Shown here: positions 53,223 through 62,078 of the stretch, piece after piece
Position numbering within the stretch: the first letter of the stretch is position 1
Layout: each line of letters opens with the position of its first letter
Source of the DNA: Candidatus Borkfalkia stercoripullorum
GTDB taxonomy: Bacteria; Bacillota; Clostridia; Christensenellales; Borkfalkiaceae
Length of the DNA: 62,339 nt
Assembly: GCA_019119395.1 (NCBI GenBank)
Contig: DWXC01000023.1
Location: 1 to 62,339, forward strand
Direction of reading: 5' to 3'
Notes under the pieces: model-generated
The model's input: only the letters and a program-made list of their open reading frames with translations
Databases searched by the model: none
What the model was told of the DNA's origin: nothing
Made by a program: the position numbers and the translations under genes

Positions 53223-54227
53223 TTATTCCCCTTCCCCGCCGGTATGAGCGCCCTGCCCGGGCCCTTGCGGGGAAGTCCCCGCGCCGTCGGCAGCGTTCCC
53301 GGAAGGAGCGGCGGACGCCTTTTCCCGCGCCGCTTTTTCCTTGGCGGCGCGCTCTTTGGCAAGGCGCGCTTCTTCCATCTTTTTGCGCTGTTCTTTGGTA
53401 TAAAATTTGGGCATTGTGGCGAGCGGTTCGCCGATCGCCGCGCCGAAGCACGAGCCGTATTTTTTGCGGTTCAAAAGCATCTGCATGACGATGAGCGCGA
53501 TGCCGACGAGCACGAGCACGAAAGAGAGCGCCTGCGATACGCGGATGTCGCCCACGTACAGGCTGTCCGAACGCAGCCCTTCGACGAAAAAGCGCTCGAT
53601 GCCGTACAAAATCAGATAGCCGCAGAACACGAGCCCGCTCGGTTTTTTTCTGAACTTCCACGCGAACGTGAACAAAATGGCGAAGATGATGAGGCAGGAC
53701 AGGCTTTCGTAAAAGAAAGTTGCCTGAAACCAACCGCCCTCGTCCTCAATGTACACGGCGTAAGGGAACCATTGCAGGCCCGGGTTTGTGACGGGGTTGC
53801 CGTACGCTTCCTGATTGACGAAATTTCCCCACCTGCCGATGCCCTGCGCCAGGATGACCCCGGGAACGAGGCAGTCCGCCGTGCGCCAGAAACTGATCTT
53901 ATGGATGAGGCAGAACAGGACGACGCCGAGCGCGCCGCCGATGATCCCGCCGTATATGGCGAGCCCGCCGTCGCGGAAGTGCAGCCAGTCGCTCATATTG
54001 CCGTAGAACGCGCAGTAATAGGTGCGCGCGCCGATGATGCCGAGGGGCAGGATGCAGATGAGGAGGTCGAGCGTCCACTCCGTGGGGATGTTGCGGCGCT
54101 TGAACAAAAGGGCGACGACGACCGTCGCGAGGATGATGCCGCAGACGATGATGATCGCGTAATAGTAGATCGTGAACCCGAATATGGTGATGCCGGGGTT
54201 GTCCGTGGCGAGCAGGGAAAACTGCAT
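53223..54227 (-). CDS. lgt: Prolipoprotein diacylglyceryl transferase
   Basis: 334 residues, seven membrane segments. Lgt signature region GRWGNFVNQEAYG (about 138-150) with catalytic Arg, plus DGGLAIYGGIIGG. It transfers diacylglyceryl to the lipobox Cys of prolipoproteins; LspA in the same operon then cleaves. A polar, Ala/Lys-rich 60-residue C-tail (EEARLAKERAAKEKAAREK) is an unusual extension. The start at ATG 54227 with CGGAG 8 nt upstream is preferred to the in-frame codon at 54314. Confidence 0.95.
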   Translation of the reverse strand: MQFSLLATDNPGITIFGFTIYYYAIIIVCGIILATVVVALLFKRRNIPTEWTLDLLICILPLGIIGARTYYCAFYGNMSDWLHFRDGGLAIYGGIIGGALGVVLFCLIHKISFWRTADCLVPGVILAQGIGRWGNFVNQEAYGNPVTNPGLQWFPYAVYIEDEGGWFQATFFYESLSCLIIFAILFTFAWKFRKKPSGLVFCGYLILYGIERFFVEGLRSDSLYVGDIRVSQALSFVLVLVGIALIVMQMLLNRKKYGSCFGAAIGEPLATMPKFYTKEQRKKMEEARLAKERAAKEKAAREKASAAPSGNAADGAGTSPQGPGQGAHTGGEGE

Positions 54228-54302
54228 ATCGATACTCCGTTTGCCGCGCATGCGCGCAAAAAAGGCGGCGCGCACGGCGTTCAAAAAATTTGATACAAAT
54301 TC

Positions 54303-54331
54303 ATTATAACACAAACCTGTGAAAAATTAAA
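54303..54331 (-). promoter_or_regulatory. Promoter of the lgt-pncB-lspA-rluD-pyrR operon
   Basis: TTTAAT (54326-54331), 17 nt, TATAAT (54303-54308). Confidence 0.65.
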
Positions 54332-54396
54332 GACTTTTTGCAAGATCGGCGGCATTTTTTTCAAACGGCGGAAACGGGCGGAAAATGCGCGCGAAA

Positions 54397-54426
54397 GGGG
54401 CGGAAGCGCGGCCGCGCTTCCGCCCC
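54397..54426 (-). terminator. Terminator of the MazF-like gene
   Basis: Perfect 13-bp palindromic stem GGGGCGGAAGCGC/GCGCTTCCGCCCC, loop GGCC, 14 nt after the stop; T-run weak. Confidence 0.6.
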
Positions 54427-54439
54427 TGCCGATCGGCGT

Positions 54440-54790
54440 TCAGTTTGCCTTGCACCCCAGGCTGATGAGGAGCGCCCCGTCCACGCGGCGCATGGTCTTT
54501 TCGGGCAATGCCCCTATGCGCTCTTTCAGGCGTCTCTTGTCGAGCGTACGTATCTGTTCGAGCAGTATGACCGAATCCTTGGCAAGCCCGTAACTTGCCG
54601 AGGGGAGTTCGATGTGCGTGGGGAGCTTCGCCTTGTTGATCTTGCTCGTGACCGCGGCGGCGATGATCGTCGGAGAATATTTGTTGCCGATGTCGTTCTG
54701 CACCACCAGCACGGGGCGCACGCCGCCCTGTTCGCTGCCCACCACGGGGCTTAAATCGGCGTAGTAGAGTTCTCCCCTGTGAATTTCCAT
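54440..54790 (-). CDS. mazF: MazF/PemK-type endoribonuclease (EndoA-like)
   Basis: 116 residues. MazF/EndoA toxins cut single-stranded mRNA at short sites. Seen: [29 protein letters not shown] (5-33), [13 protein letters not shown] (39-51), [27 protein letters not shown]. Start at ATG 54790 with AGGAGAGG upstream; upstream in-frame extension to 55087 rejected. No antitoxin gene (ndoAI/MazE-like) is visible directly upstream, so the antitoxin is elsewhere or absent. The 295 nt upstream (54791-55085) holds no other gene. Confidence 0.9.
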   Translation of the reverse strand: MEIHRGELYYADLSPVVGSEQGGVRPVLVVQNDIGNKYSPTIIAAAVTSKINKAKLPTHIELPSASYGLAKDSVILLEQIRTLDKRRLKERIGALPEKTMRRVDGALLISLGCKAN

Positions 54791-55013
54791 TTTGAAACCT
54801 CTCCTGACTTTTTCTTTCGGAAAAAACACCCCTCCGTTCATAATATGTAATCCGCATGCCTGCCTGTGCGGCGGGGCGCTTTCCCTCTTTGATTTTGCCC
54901 CGCAAACCTCTCTTTTATACATAAAAAACAAAACCGCTCTTCCGCCCGCCTCCGCCGTGCGCCGACCCGCGCTTTTGTCTTCACGGCGGACGCGGCGTTT
55001 TTCCGCCAAACCT

Positions 55014-55043
55014 TTGACACTTCCCCCGCGGATGTGATAAAAT
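55014..55043 (+). promoter_or_regulatory. Promoter of the araC-type gene
   Basis: TTGACA (55014-55019), 18 nt, TAAAAT (55038-55043), ahead of ATG 55086. Confidence 0.7.
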
Positions 55044-55085
55044 TGAGCAAAACGAAACGATCGTGCCGTGCACGGAGAGAAAATC

Positions 55086-55889
55086 ATGACGGAAGAATAT
55101 CAGAAAGCGCTGTGTATGAGCGAACTCGCGGTAAGGCATTCGACCTTCGCGGGAGCGCATTTTTACGACCTCGACTCGGGAAAAGTGAATTCCAGTTTCA
55201 TATTTGTCGTACAGGGCGGGGCAAAACTCTTTTCCCTGCGGAAAACGCTCTCCGTTCAGGCGGGAGAATTGTTTTACATTCCCGACGGGCTGCCCTATTC
55301 CCTGCAATGGACGGGCGCGCCCGACATCGAATATTACAGCCTGCACGCCCTTTCCAAGCGGTACGACTCCGCCATGCAGACCAACGAAAACGCGCTGCAA
55401 AAGATCCCCGCCCTTTCAAATGCGGGAACGCTCGCGCTCTTTCGCAAAATATTCTCCCTGATGGCCTCGGGCGGGCGCGCCGAAAAGATCCGCGCGGTCA
55501 GCCTGTATTATTCGTTTTACGCGGACGCGCTGCCCCTTTTGGAGACGGAGCGGCCGCCCGAATTGAGCCCCGCCCTGCGCAAAGCGCTCGAGGTTCTGCA
55601 AAAGACCTATCGGGAAAACAAATCGGTCGAAGAGATCGCCGCCGCCTGCTATATCAGCGCCTCGCGGCTCTTCCACCTGTTTCAGACCCGTCTCGACACG
55701 ACGCCCGTCGCCTACCGCAACGAACTGCGGGTGCGAAGGGCGGCCGAACTTTTGCGGACGGACGCTTCCCTCGAAGAGATCTGCGCGGAGACGGGATTCA
55801 GTTCCGTGACCTACTTTCGGGAAATATTCAAATCCCGCACGGGCATGACGCCTTCCGAATACAGGCGCAAAATCTACAACCAAAGCTGA
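55086..55889 (+). CDS. AraC-family transcriptional regulator
   Basis: 267 residues. N-terminal cupin-like sensor domain (about 20-80, [14 protein letters not shown] and [16 protein letters not shown]), C-terminal double helix-turn-helix (about 165-262) with [21 protein letters not shown] and [22 protein letters not shown]. It probably senses a sugar or small molecule. Start ATG 55086 (GGAGAG upstream) preferred to GTG 55068. Its target is not evident; no sugar genes adjoin. Confidence 0.93.
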   Translation: MTEEYQKALCMSELAVRHSTFAGAHFYDLDSGKVNSSFIFVVQGGAKLFSLRKTLSVQAGELFYIPDGLPYSLQWTGAPDIEYYSLHALSKRYDSAMQTNENALQKIPALSNAGTLALFRKIFSLMASGGRAEKIRAVSLYYSFYADALPLLETERPPELSPALRKALEVLQKTYRENKSVEEIAAACYISASRLFHLFQTRLDTTPVAYRNELRVRRAAELLRTDASLEEICAETGFSSVTYFREIFKSRTGMTPSEYRRKIYNQS

Positions 55890-55939
55890 CGGACGGATAA
55901 AAACGGCAGGATCGTTTCCGAAAACGATACGATACGCCA

Positions 55940-55968
55940 TTGCCCGCGCGGCGCTTTCGCGGTATAAT
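55940..55968 (+). promoter_or_regulatory. Promoter of the quinone oxidoreductase gene
   Basis: TTGCCC (55940-55945), 17 nt, TATAAT (55963-55968), 22 nt before the GTG start. Confidence 0.7.
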
Positions 55969-55990
55969 TTCCGTATGGAGGAAAACCGCC

Positions 55991-56953
55991 GTGAAAGCGA
56001 TACTGTACAAAGACAAAAAACCCGTCCTGTGCGAACTCCCCCGCCCCGAACCCCAAGACGGGGAAGTACTCATCAAAGTGCATGCCGCCGCGCTCAACCG
56101 CGCCGACCTTTTGCAGAGGGAAGGAAACTATCCTCCTCCCCCGGGCGTCACGCAAGTGCCGGGGCTGGAAGTTGCGGGGACGGTGGAAGCATGCCCTTCG
56201 GGGAAACTGAAAAAGGGCGAAAAGGTGTGCGCCCTGCTCCCCGGGGGCGGGTATGCGGAATACGCCTGCATATCCGAGGGCATGACGATGCCCGTACCCG
56301 AAAACCTGACCATGCAGGAAGCGGCGAGTCTGCCCGAAGCGTTTGCGACCGCATACCTCAACCTGTTCGGGGAAGGAAACGCGAAGGCGGGTGAGACCCT
56401 TCTGATGCACGCGGGCGCGAGCGGGCTCGCGAGCGTCGTCATACCGATGGCGAAAGTTTTCGGCCTGCGGGTGATCACGAGCGTCCTTTCCGAAGAGAAA
56501 AAGCGGGCGGTCGCGCACCTCGGCGCGGACGCCGTCATCGACACCTCGCGCGAAAGCGTGCCGGCATTCCTCAAACGGGAAGCGGAACGGGGGCATCCCG
56601 TGGACATCGCGATCGACTGCCTCGGCGACAACATGCTGGGCGAGAGCCTGCCCTACGTGAACCGCGGATGCCGCTGGATCGTGATCGCGACATTGGCGGG
56701 CGATCTTACCGAGATCGACCTTCGCAACGTGTACATGAAGGGCATACGGCTGATCGGCAGCACGCTGCGGAGCAAACCGCAGGCAAAAAAGGAAGAGATC
56801 CTCGCCGCGCTCGTCAAAACGGTGTGGCCGAAGATCGGGGCGGGGCTTCTGAAACCGACGGTGTGCGCCGAATTTCCGCTCGAAGAGGCGGAGGCCGCGC
56901 AGCAGTTGCTATACGACGGCAAAAACGTGGGAAAAGTCGTTTTGAATCTCTGA
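55991..56953 (+). CDS. NADPH:quinone oxidoreductase, zinc-independent MDR family
   Basis: 320 residues of the medium-chain dehydrogenase/reductase superfamily, PIG3/QOR type. Seen: GEVLIKVHAAALNRADLLQREG near 24-45, PGLEVAGTVE near 57-66, the nucleotide-binding LLMHAGASGLASVVIPMAK (about 137-155), and a later GRWIVI-like strand. The catalytic zinc Cys of alcohol dehydrogenases is absent. It uses NADPH for quinone or enone reduction. Start is GTG 55991 with GGAGG 8 nt upstream. Confidence 0.92.
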   Translation: MKAILYKDKKPVLCELPRPEPQDGEVLIKVHAAALNRADLLQREGNYPPPPGVTQVPGLEVAGTVEACPSGKLKKGEKVCALLPGGGYAEYACISEGMTMPVPENLTMQEAASLPEAFATAYLNLFGEGNAKAGETLLMHAGASGLASVVIPMAKVFGLRVITSVLSEEKKRAVAHLGADAVIDTSRESVPAFLKREAERGHPVDIAIDCLGDNMLGESLPYVNRGCRWIVIATLAGDLTEIDLRNVYMKGIRLIGSTLRSKPQAKKEEILAALVKTVWPKIGAGLLKPTVCAEFPLEEAEAAQQLLYDGKNVGKVVLNL

Positions 56954-56960
56954 AGCATAC

Positions 56961-57000
56961 AAAAAAACGCGGGCGGCGATGAAAATTTCATCGCCGCCCG
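56961..57000 (-). terminator. Terminator between qor-like and 164-aa gene
   Basis: Stem of at least 13 bp, CGGGCGGCGATGA/TCATCGCCGCCCG, followed on the minus strand by CG and seven T. It serves mainly the minus-strand gene and can also stop plus-strand transcription. Confidence 0.8.
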
Positions 57001-57042
57001 AAATGTTTATCGGCCGGATAATCGGACATGCCCGGTACTTGC

Positions 57043-57537
57043 CTACAATGGGACGGGCCACGCGGGGAAATCGTCGCGACCGATCTCCTCCATGGCAACA
57101 AATTGATAAGTGCGCGCGTCGTACCGGCAGATATAATAAAGGTAACCCTCCCGTTCGCCGGAATACCTGCTGACGGGAACGAGCAACTCCTTCCCGCACG
57201 GAGAAAAAGAGGGGTATCCGTCGATACTCTCATATCCGCGCGGCAACGTTACGCGGCCGCACGGTTCAAATGTTTCCAACGAAAAGATATAAAAATGTTT
57301 GCCGTTTTCCAACGCCGCCAACACTTTTTCGTCCGGGGAAACGTCGCCCGTATAGAGATAGCGAAACCCGCTCCAGGCAAAAAGCACCTTGCCCGTTTCG
57401 ATATCCGATACCTTTACGCTTCCTCCGCTGAGAACGATCTTATAACGGTCGGTGACGATCGTAAAGAAGGCTCTCGTACGGAAATCGAAATCGAAAACGC
57501 GTTTCCATTTCCCCTGCACCGATATTTTTTTGTTCAT
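57043..57537 (-). CDS. Hypothetical beta-propeller-like protein
   Basis: 164 residues, all beta: repeating patterns such as YKIVLSGGSVKVSDIETGKVLFAW and SPDEKVLAALENGKHFYIFSLETFEP suggest two or three WD40/TolB-like blades. Function unknown. The predicted ribosome binding region is a run of nine G (57544-57552) ending 6 nt before ATG 57537. The rest of 57553-57627 contains no gene. Confidence 0.6.
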   Translation of the reverse strand: MNKKISVQGKWKRVFDFDFRTRAFFTIVTDRYKIVLSGGSVKVSDIETGKVLFAWSGFRYLYTGDVSPDEKVLAALENGKHFYIFSLETFEPCGRVTLPRGYESIDGYPSFSPCGKELLVPVSRYSGEREGYLYYICRYDARTYQFVAMEEIGRDDFPAWPVPL

Positions 57538-57627
57538 CGCCGTCCCCCCCCCGTGATATTTCCCCTTGCGGGGCGGGAATTTTTTGCGGTTTTGACCGCC
57601 TTGGCCGCGCGCCGAAGCGCGCCTCGT

Positions 57628-59127
57628 TCACGCCCGCCTGCCCGCCTCAATGAGTTCGGAGATCGCGACGGGGATCTTATTCATCACGTCGGATGCGGTG
57701 ACGCTGTATTCGTTGCTCTCCTTTTCCGCAAGCGCCCCCGCCCTTCCGAGCAGGTGCGCGCCGCAGATACAGGCGCGCAGCGCCGTGACCCCGCGCGCCG
57801 CCAGCGCGCACACGATGCCCGAAAGCACGTCTCCGCTGCCGCCCCGCGCGAGGGCGGGCGTGCCCTCCGCAACGAGGGCGGTGTTCCTGCCGTTCGTCGC
57901 GATGCACGCGTTGCTCTTCAAAAGGAGAGTGACGCCGTATTCGGCCGCAAACTTTTCCGCAAGCGCGACTCCGCCCGCCTTCACTTCCTCCAAAGAAACG
58001 CCCGCCAGGCGGGAAAACTCTTTGAGGTGGGGCGTGAGCACGACGCGGCAGGATTTTTCGCGCAGAACGTCCGCGCCGTATGCGGCGAGCGCGTTGAGCG
58101 CGTCCGCATCCAGAACGAGCGTGCCCTTGAATTCGGACAGCATGTAAGCGATGCAGTCGTACAGCCCCCGTCCCGCGCCCGAACCCATGCCGACGGCGAG
58201 CGCGTCGCAGTTTTCGCAGACGGCGCGCACCGCGTTTTCGTCGAAGCGGGCGAACCCGCCCTCGTCGGGCACGGCCGTCAGGATGATTTCGGGGAATTTT
58301 CCGATATAGTGCGGGAACACGCTTTCGGGGCAGAACAGGCGGGTATACCCCGCGCCCGCGCGCAGCGCCGCGCCCGCCGAAAGGAGCGCCGCGCCCGAAT
58401 AGGCGACGCTGCCCGCAAACAGCCCCGCCCTGCCGTAACTGCCCTTGTTGGAGTTCTTCTTTTTGGGCAGGAACACGTCCGCAAGGTCGGCGGAAGAAAA
58501 GCGCGCCGCATAACCTGCGGGCGGCAGGGAGATGCCGATATCCGCGCGCACGACCCTGCCGCACACGTCCGCGCCGCTTTCGAGGTAAAGACCGAACTTC
58601 TTTTCGCCGATGGTGACCGTTTCGTCCGCATGCACGCACAACTGCGCAGTGCCCGTATCGCCGTTCAGCCCGCTGGGGATATCCGCGGCGATCACATAAG
58701 CACCGCCCGCGTTGATCGCGGCGATCACCTCGGCAAATTTCCCCTCGGGCACGCTGCGGAATCCCGTGCCGAAAATTGCGTCGATGACGACGGTATATTC
58801 CCCTTTCGGAAAAGACGTATGCGTCAAACCGGTAAATTTATCCCTCTGCGCCGCGCAGTCCTCCGAAAATTTTTCGCACAGCTCGTACACTTCGGCAACG
58901 TAGCCGCGCTCGCAAAGGAGACGCGCCGCCACATAGCCGTCGCCGCCGTTGTTGCCCCCGCCGCACACGGCGAGCGCCCGCCCGCCGCGCGCTTTCAAAA
59001 CGCGCTCCGCCGCGTCCGCGATCGCCTCCCCCGCGCGCTCCATGAGCGTTTCGGAAGGGACGCCGAGCGTTTCGATCGTATATTTGTCAGCCGCGCGCAT
59101 CTGCGCGCAGGTCAAAATTTTTTCCAT
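57628..59127 (-). CDS. nnr: Bifunctional NAD(P)HX epimerase / dehydratase
   Basis: 499 residues. N-terminal epimerase domain (NnrE, about 1-210) with GGGNNGGDGYVAARLL (about 55-70) and VIDAIFGTGF (about 113-122). C-terminal ADP-dependent dehydratase (NnrD, about 215-495) with SGAALLSAGAALRAGAGYTRL, LTPHLKEF and GGSGDVLSGIVCAL near 425-438. Repairs damaged NADH and NADPH hydrates. The gene starts 25 nt after recX. Confidence 0.96.
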   Translation of the reverse strand: MEKILTCAQMRAADKYTIETLGVPSETLMERAGEAIADAAERVLKARGGRALAVCGGGNNGGDGYVAARLLCERGYVAEVYELCEKFSEDCAAQRDKFTGLTHTSFPKGEYTVVIDAIFGTGFRSVPEGKFAEVIAAINAGGAYVIAADIPSGLNGDTGTAQLCVHADETVTIGEKKFGLYLESGADVCGRVVRADIGISLPPAGYAARFSSADLADVFLPKKKNSNKGSYGRAGLFAGSVAYSGAALLSAGAALRAGAGYTRLFCPESVFPHYIGKFPEIILTAVPDEGGFARFDENAVRAVCENCDALAVGMGSGAGRGLYDCIAYMLSEFKGTLVLDADALNALAAYGADVLREKSCRVVLTPHLKEFSRLAGVSLEEVKAGGVALAEKFAAEYGVTLLLKSNACIATNGRNTALVAEGTPALARGGSGDVLSGIVCALAARGVTALRACICGAHLLGRAGALAEKESNEYSVTASDVMNKIPVAISELIEAGRRA

Positions 59128-59152
59128 ATATGCCCCCTTTCGCGGGCGCGCC

Positions 59153-59770
59153 CTATTCCTCTTCGTCCGCGCCGAGAGAGGAAAGCGCCGCCTTCGCCGT
59201 TTCGTAGTCGAATCCCTTCGACATCAGATGCCTGTACGCCTTGGAGAGGTTCTCTTTCGTGAACTCCCTGCCCCGCATATACTTTTTGAGCGCCGCCGAA
59301 GCGGCTTCCTCCTCGCCCGTAAGATCTGAAAGCGCCCGCCCGATGCTGTCCTCCGCCGCGCCGCGCCTTCTGAGTTCGTACGCGATGAGCCGCGCGCCCT
59401 TCGACTTACCCGCCGAAGCGGCGTACTGGCGGCAGTATTCGTCGTCGTCGACGAGCCCGTACTCTTTGAGCTTTTCCAAAACGGCGTCCGCGACAGCGTC
59501 CACGTACCCTTTCTTTTTGAGAAAATCGCGCATCTCTTTTTCCGTTTTGATCGAATGGGTGAGGTGCGTCATTGCCTTGTCGAGCGCCTGCGACTGCTCG
59601 TTTTCGAGTTGGATCTCGTCCAGCGCAGAAAGTTCGATATGCTGCCCCGCTTTCAGGCGGTGTCTGACCGCGGTCTCGAGTTTCAGCCCGCAGTAAAATC
59701 TGCCGTCCACATAGATGTTGCACCGCTCTTTGTCCTTGACCTGCGGCGTTATGTCTGTGATCTCCGCCAT
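59153..59770 (-). CDS. recX: RecX regulatory protein
   Basis: 205 residues. RecX binds RecA filaments and limits recombination. Three-helix repeats with CNIYVDGRFYCGLKLETAV near 17-35, YVDAVADAVLEKLKEYGLVDDDEYCRQY (about 89-116) and KGARLIAYELRRRG. Start ATG 59770 is chosen; an earlier in-frame extension would run through a hairpin. No recA nearby. Confidence 0.92.
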   Translation of the reverse strand: MAEITDITPQVKDKERCNIYVDGRFYCGLKLETAVRHRLKAGQHIELSALDEIQLENEQSQALDKAMTHLTHSIKTEKEMRDFLKKKGYVDAVADAVLEKLKEYGLVDDDEYCRQYAASAGKSKGARLIAYELRRRGAAEDSIGRALSDLTGEEEAASAALKKYMRGREFTKENLSKAYRHLMSKGFDYETAKAALSSLGADEEE

Positions 59771-59790
59771 TGTTTCCCCTTTTTTGCAAA

Positions 59791-59819
59791 TATCCCGCAC
59801 CCTGAAAAGGTGCGGGATA
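59791..59819 (-). terminator. Hairpin between the 115-aa gene and recX
   Basis: Perfect 11-bp stem TATCCCGCACC/GGTGCGGGATA, loop of 7; followed on the minus strand by TTTGC, so it may be a weak terminator or attenuator within the operon. Confidence 0.55.
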
Positions 59820-59840
59820 AAACACGTTTTTTCTCGCCGT

Positions 59841-60188
59841 TTATTCCGCGACGATAAAGTCGATTTTGCCTGCCAATGTTTTCGGATAAAATTCGACGAG
59901 TTTTTCGCCGACTTTTTTGAGAAATTCGTCCCCGCAGTGGCGGAACACGAACCGAACGGGGTCGCGGCCCGCTTCGAAGCCGAAACCGAACGACTCGTCC
60001 GCATCGACGCAGACGCGCCCGAGACACTTTTTGATGAGGACGTCCATCCATTCCCTGTCCTCGCTGTCCTCTTCGTCCTCTTTAAGGATGGTGAGGTACA
60101 GATCGGCGCGCTCTTCGAATTCTTTCCAAAATTTTTGCACGTCTTTGTCCCTGATCTTTTTCGGGAACAGCCTGTCTAAAAGTTTCAA
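59841..60188 (-). CDS. Hypothetical protein, 115 aa
   Basis: 115 residues, unrecognised; helical N-half (VQKFWKEFEERADLYLTIL) and beta C-half with VCVDADESFGFGFEAG. The TTG at 60188 overlaps the ilvE stop in a TTGA, the usual coupled junction, and is preferred; a GTG at 60203 is possible. Confidence 0.65.
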   Translation of the reverse strand: MKLLDRLFPKKIRDKDVQKFWKEFEERADLYLTILKEDEEDSEDREWMDVLIKKCLGRVCVDADESFGFGFEAGRDPVRFVFRHCGDEFLKKVGEKLVEFYPKTLAGKIDFIVAE

Positions 60189-61240
60189 AGTTTGACGACC
60201 CACCCGAATTTGTCTTCAAGCCTGCCCGTCTGGATGCCCGTGATCGTATCGTACAGCCATTTGGTGATCTCGCCCATCTTGCCGCCGTTGACCACATAGT
60301 CCTCGCCCTTGTATTCCATCATGCCGACGGGAGAGATGACCGCCGCCGTGCCCGTGCCGAACGCCTCGTCGAGCGTGCCGTTTTTCTGCGCCTCGATGAC
60401 TTCGTCTATGGAAACGCGGCGTTCCGTCACTTTATAGCCGTGCGCGCGCAGCAATTCGATGCTGCTCTTGCGCGTGATGCCGGGCAGGATAGACCCGACG
60501 AGCGCGGGCGTCACCACTTCTCCGCCGATGACGAAGAACATGTTCATCGACCCCACTTCCTCGACGTATTTTTTATCTTTCGCATCCAGCCAGAGCACCT
60601 GGTCGAAGCCCTTCTTTTCCGCCTCTTCGCCCGCTTTGAGGGAGACGGCATAGTTCGCGATGCACTTGGATTCGCCCGTCCCGCCGACGGTGGCGCGTGT
60701 ATAATAATCCTCCACGAGAAGGCGCGTGGGCGCAAGCCCGTGCGCATAGTAACTGCCGACGGGCGAAAGGATGATGAAGAACAGGTATTCCGTCGCCGCA
60801 TGCACGCCGAGCATCGCATTGGTCGCGATGATGGACGGGCGGATGTACAGCGCCGTGCCGGGCGCGGTCGGGATCCAGTCCTTTTCTATTTTCAAAAGTT
60901 CGAACAGCCCGTCGAGCACGACTTTTTCGTCGATCTGCGGGATGCACATGCGCTCCGCAGAACGGTTCATGCGCTTGAAATTCTCTTCGGGCCGGAACAC
61001 GCGGACTTCGCCCTTATCGTTCCTGAACGCCTTGAGCCCTTCGAAAATGCCCTGCGCGTAATGAAAAACGGTCGTCGCAAGATCGAACGGGACGGGGCCG
61101 TACGGCTCGATGACGGGTTCTTCCCACTTGCCGTCTCTGTACTTCATCGTCAGCATATAGTCGGTGAAGATCTTGCCGAACCCGAGTTTGCTCTGGTCGG
61201 CGGGTTTTTCTTTGAGTTTTTCCGCTTTGATGAATTTCAT
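60185..61240 (-). CDS. ilvE: Branched-chain amino acid aminotransferase
   Basis: 351 residues, fold-type IV PLP enzyme. Last step of Ile/Leu/Val synthesis and first step of breakdown. Seen: YGPVPFDLATTVFHYAQGIFEGLKAFR near 47-73, ALYIRPSIIATN, SKCIANYAVSLKAGEEAEKKGFDQVLWLD with the PLP Lys (SK, about 194), and GSILPGITRKSS. A consensus promoter and a short hairpin lie upstream; no T-box was found. Confidence 0.96.
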   Translation of the reverse strand: MKFIKAEKLKEKPADQSKLGFGKIFTDYMLTMKYRDGKWEEPVIEPYGPVPFDLATTVFHYAQGIFEGLKAFRNDKGEVRVFRPEENFKRMNRSAERMCIPQIDEKVVLDGLFELLKIEKDWIPTAPGTALYIRPSIIATNAMLGVHAATEYLFFIILSPVGSYYAHGLAPTRLLVEDYYTRATVGGTGESKCIANYAVSLKAGEEAEKKGFDQVLWLDAKDKKYVEEVGSMNMFFVIGGEVVTPALVGSILPGITRKSSIELLRAHGYKVTERRVSIDEVIEAQKNGTLDEAFGTGTAAVISPVGMMEYKGEDYVVNGGKMGEITKWLYDTITGIQTGRLEDKFGWVVKL

Positions 61241-61291
61241 AACTCCACTTCCTTAAAATAACGGGCGGAAAACCGCCTTTATTCGTGCAGT

Positions 61292-61320
61292 ATTATAGCA
61301 CACCTTTCCGATTTTGTAAA
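61292..61320 (-). promoter_or_regulatory. Promoter of ilvE
   Basis: TTTACA (61315-61320), 17 nt, TATAAT (61292-61297). Confidence 0.8.
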
Positions 61321-61412
61321 CGATTTATAAAACGGATAATGCGAATCGCGCTCATCGATTTTTCCAATAGAACGAGGCCGCCACGGAAAAGCCTCCGCCC
61401 GCGGCGGAAAAA

Positions 61413-62048
61413 TCATTTTCCTGTCTCGAAGGGAAACCAGTACGACTCCCCTTCCGCGACTGCCGCCTTGCCCGCCATGCGGTCGGTGAGCGCCGCGCAG
61501 AACGCGGGCGCGCGCTCCGCTTCGACCGCCGCGCAGACGGTCACCCTGTCCGCGTAGTCGATCTTTTTGACGTCCGCCCCGCTTTCCGAAAGAAACTTTT
61601 TGAGCGCGTCAAAATACTCGTACCCCACGGAAACGGACAGTTCGCGGCAAATCTTGTATTCGCGTATATCCGCCAAATCGAGCGCCTCGGCAGCCGTGCC
61701 CGAATAGGCGCGCACGAGCCCGCCCGCGCCCAACTTGACGCCGCCGAAATAGCGCGTCACCACGACGGCGGTCTCGAACAGTTTTTTGTTTTTGAGCACG
61801 TCTAAAATGGGCATGCCCGCCGTGCCCTGCGGCTCGCCGTCGTCCGAAAAGCGCATGAGATTGCCCGCCTTATCCGCGACGAAAGCATAGCAGTTGTGCG
61901 TGGCGAGCGAATGCTCCGCCTTTACGGCGGCAATGAACGCCTTCGCTTCCTCTTCGCTTTCGACGTGCGCGCAATTGGCGATGAATCGGGAGCGCTCGAT
62001 GACCTTTTCGTATGTCGCCGCCGAAGAGACGGACAGGTAGTTTTTCAT
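61413..62048 (-). CDS. IMPACT/YigZ-family protein
   Basis: 211 residues. YigZ/YvyE-type domain with SRFIANCAHVESEEEA near 20-35, THNCYAFVADK, DDGEPQGTAGMPILDVL (about 69-85) and TRYFGGVKLGAGGLVRAYS (about 98-116); a C-terminal DUF1949-like ferredoxin fold follows. Possibly translation-associated in bacteria, function unsettled. No Shine-Dalgarno is seen upstream of ATG 62048. Confidence 0.92.
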   Translation of the reverse strand: MKNYLSVSSAATYEKVIERSRFIANCAHVESEEEAKAFIAAVKAEHSLATHNCYAFVADKAGNLMRFSDDGEPQGTAGMPILDVLKNKKLFETAVVVTRYFGGVKLGAGGLVRAYSGTAAEALDLADIREYKICRELSVSVGYEYFDALKKFLSESGADVKKIDYADRVTVCAAVEAERAPAFCAALTDRMAGKAAVAEGESYWFPFETGK

Positions 62049-62078
62049 GGCGGTTTACGCGAATCTTAATATTTACTC

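Noticed and set aside
53223..54314. Longer Lgt start at 54314
   Set aside because: Would lie upstream of the ribosome binding site and add a soluble segment; the ATG at 54227 fits the family and SD.
61241..61320. T-box upstream of ilvE
   Set aside because: The leader is only about 45 nt with a 5-bp hairpin; no specifier loop or T-box sequence (UGGN) was seen.
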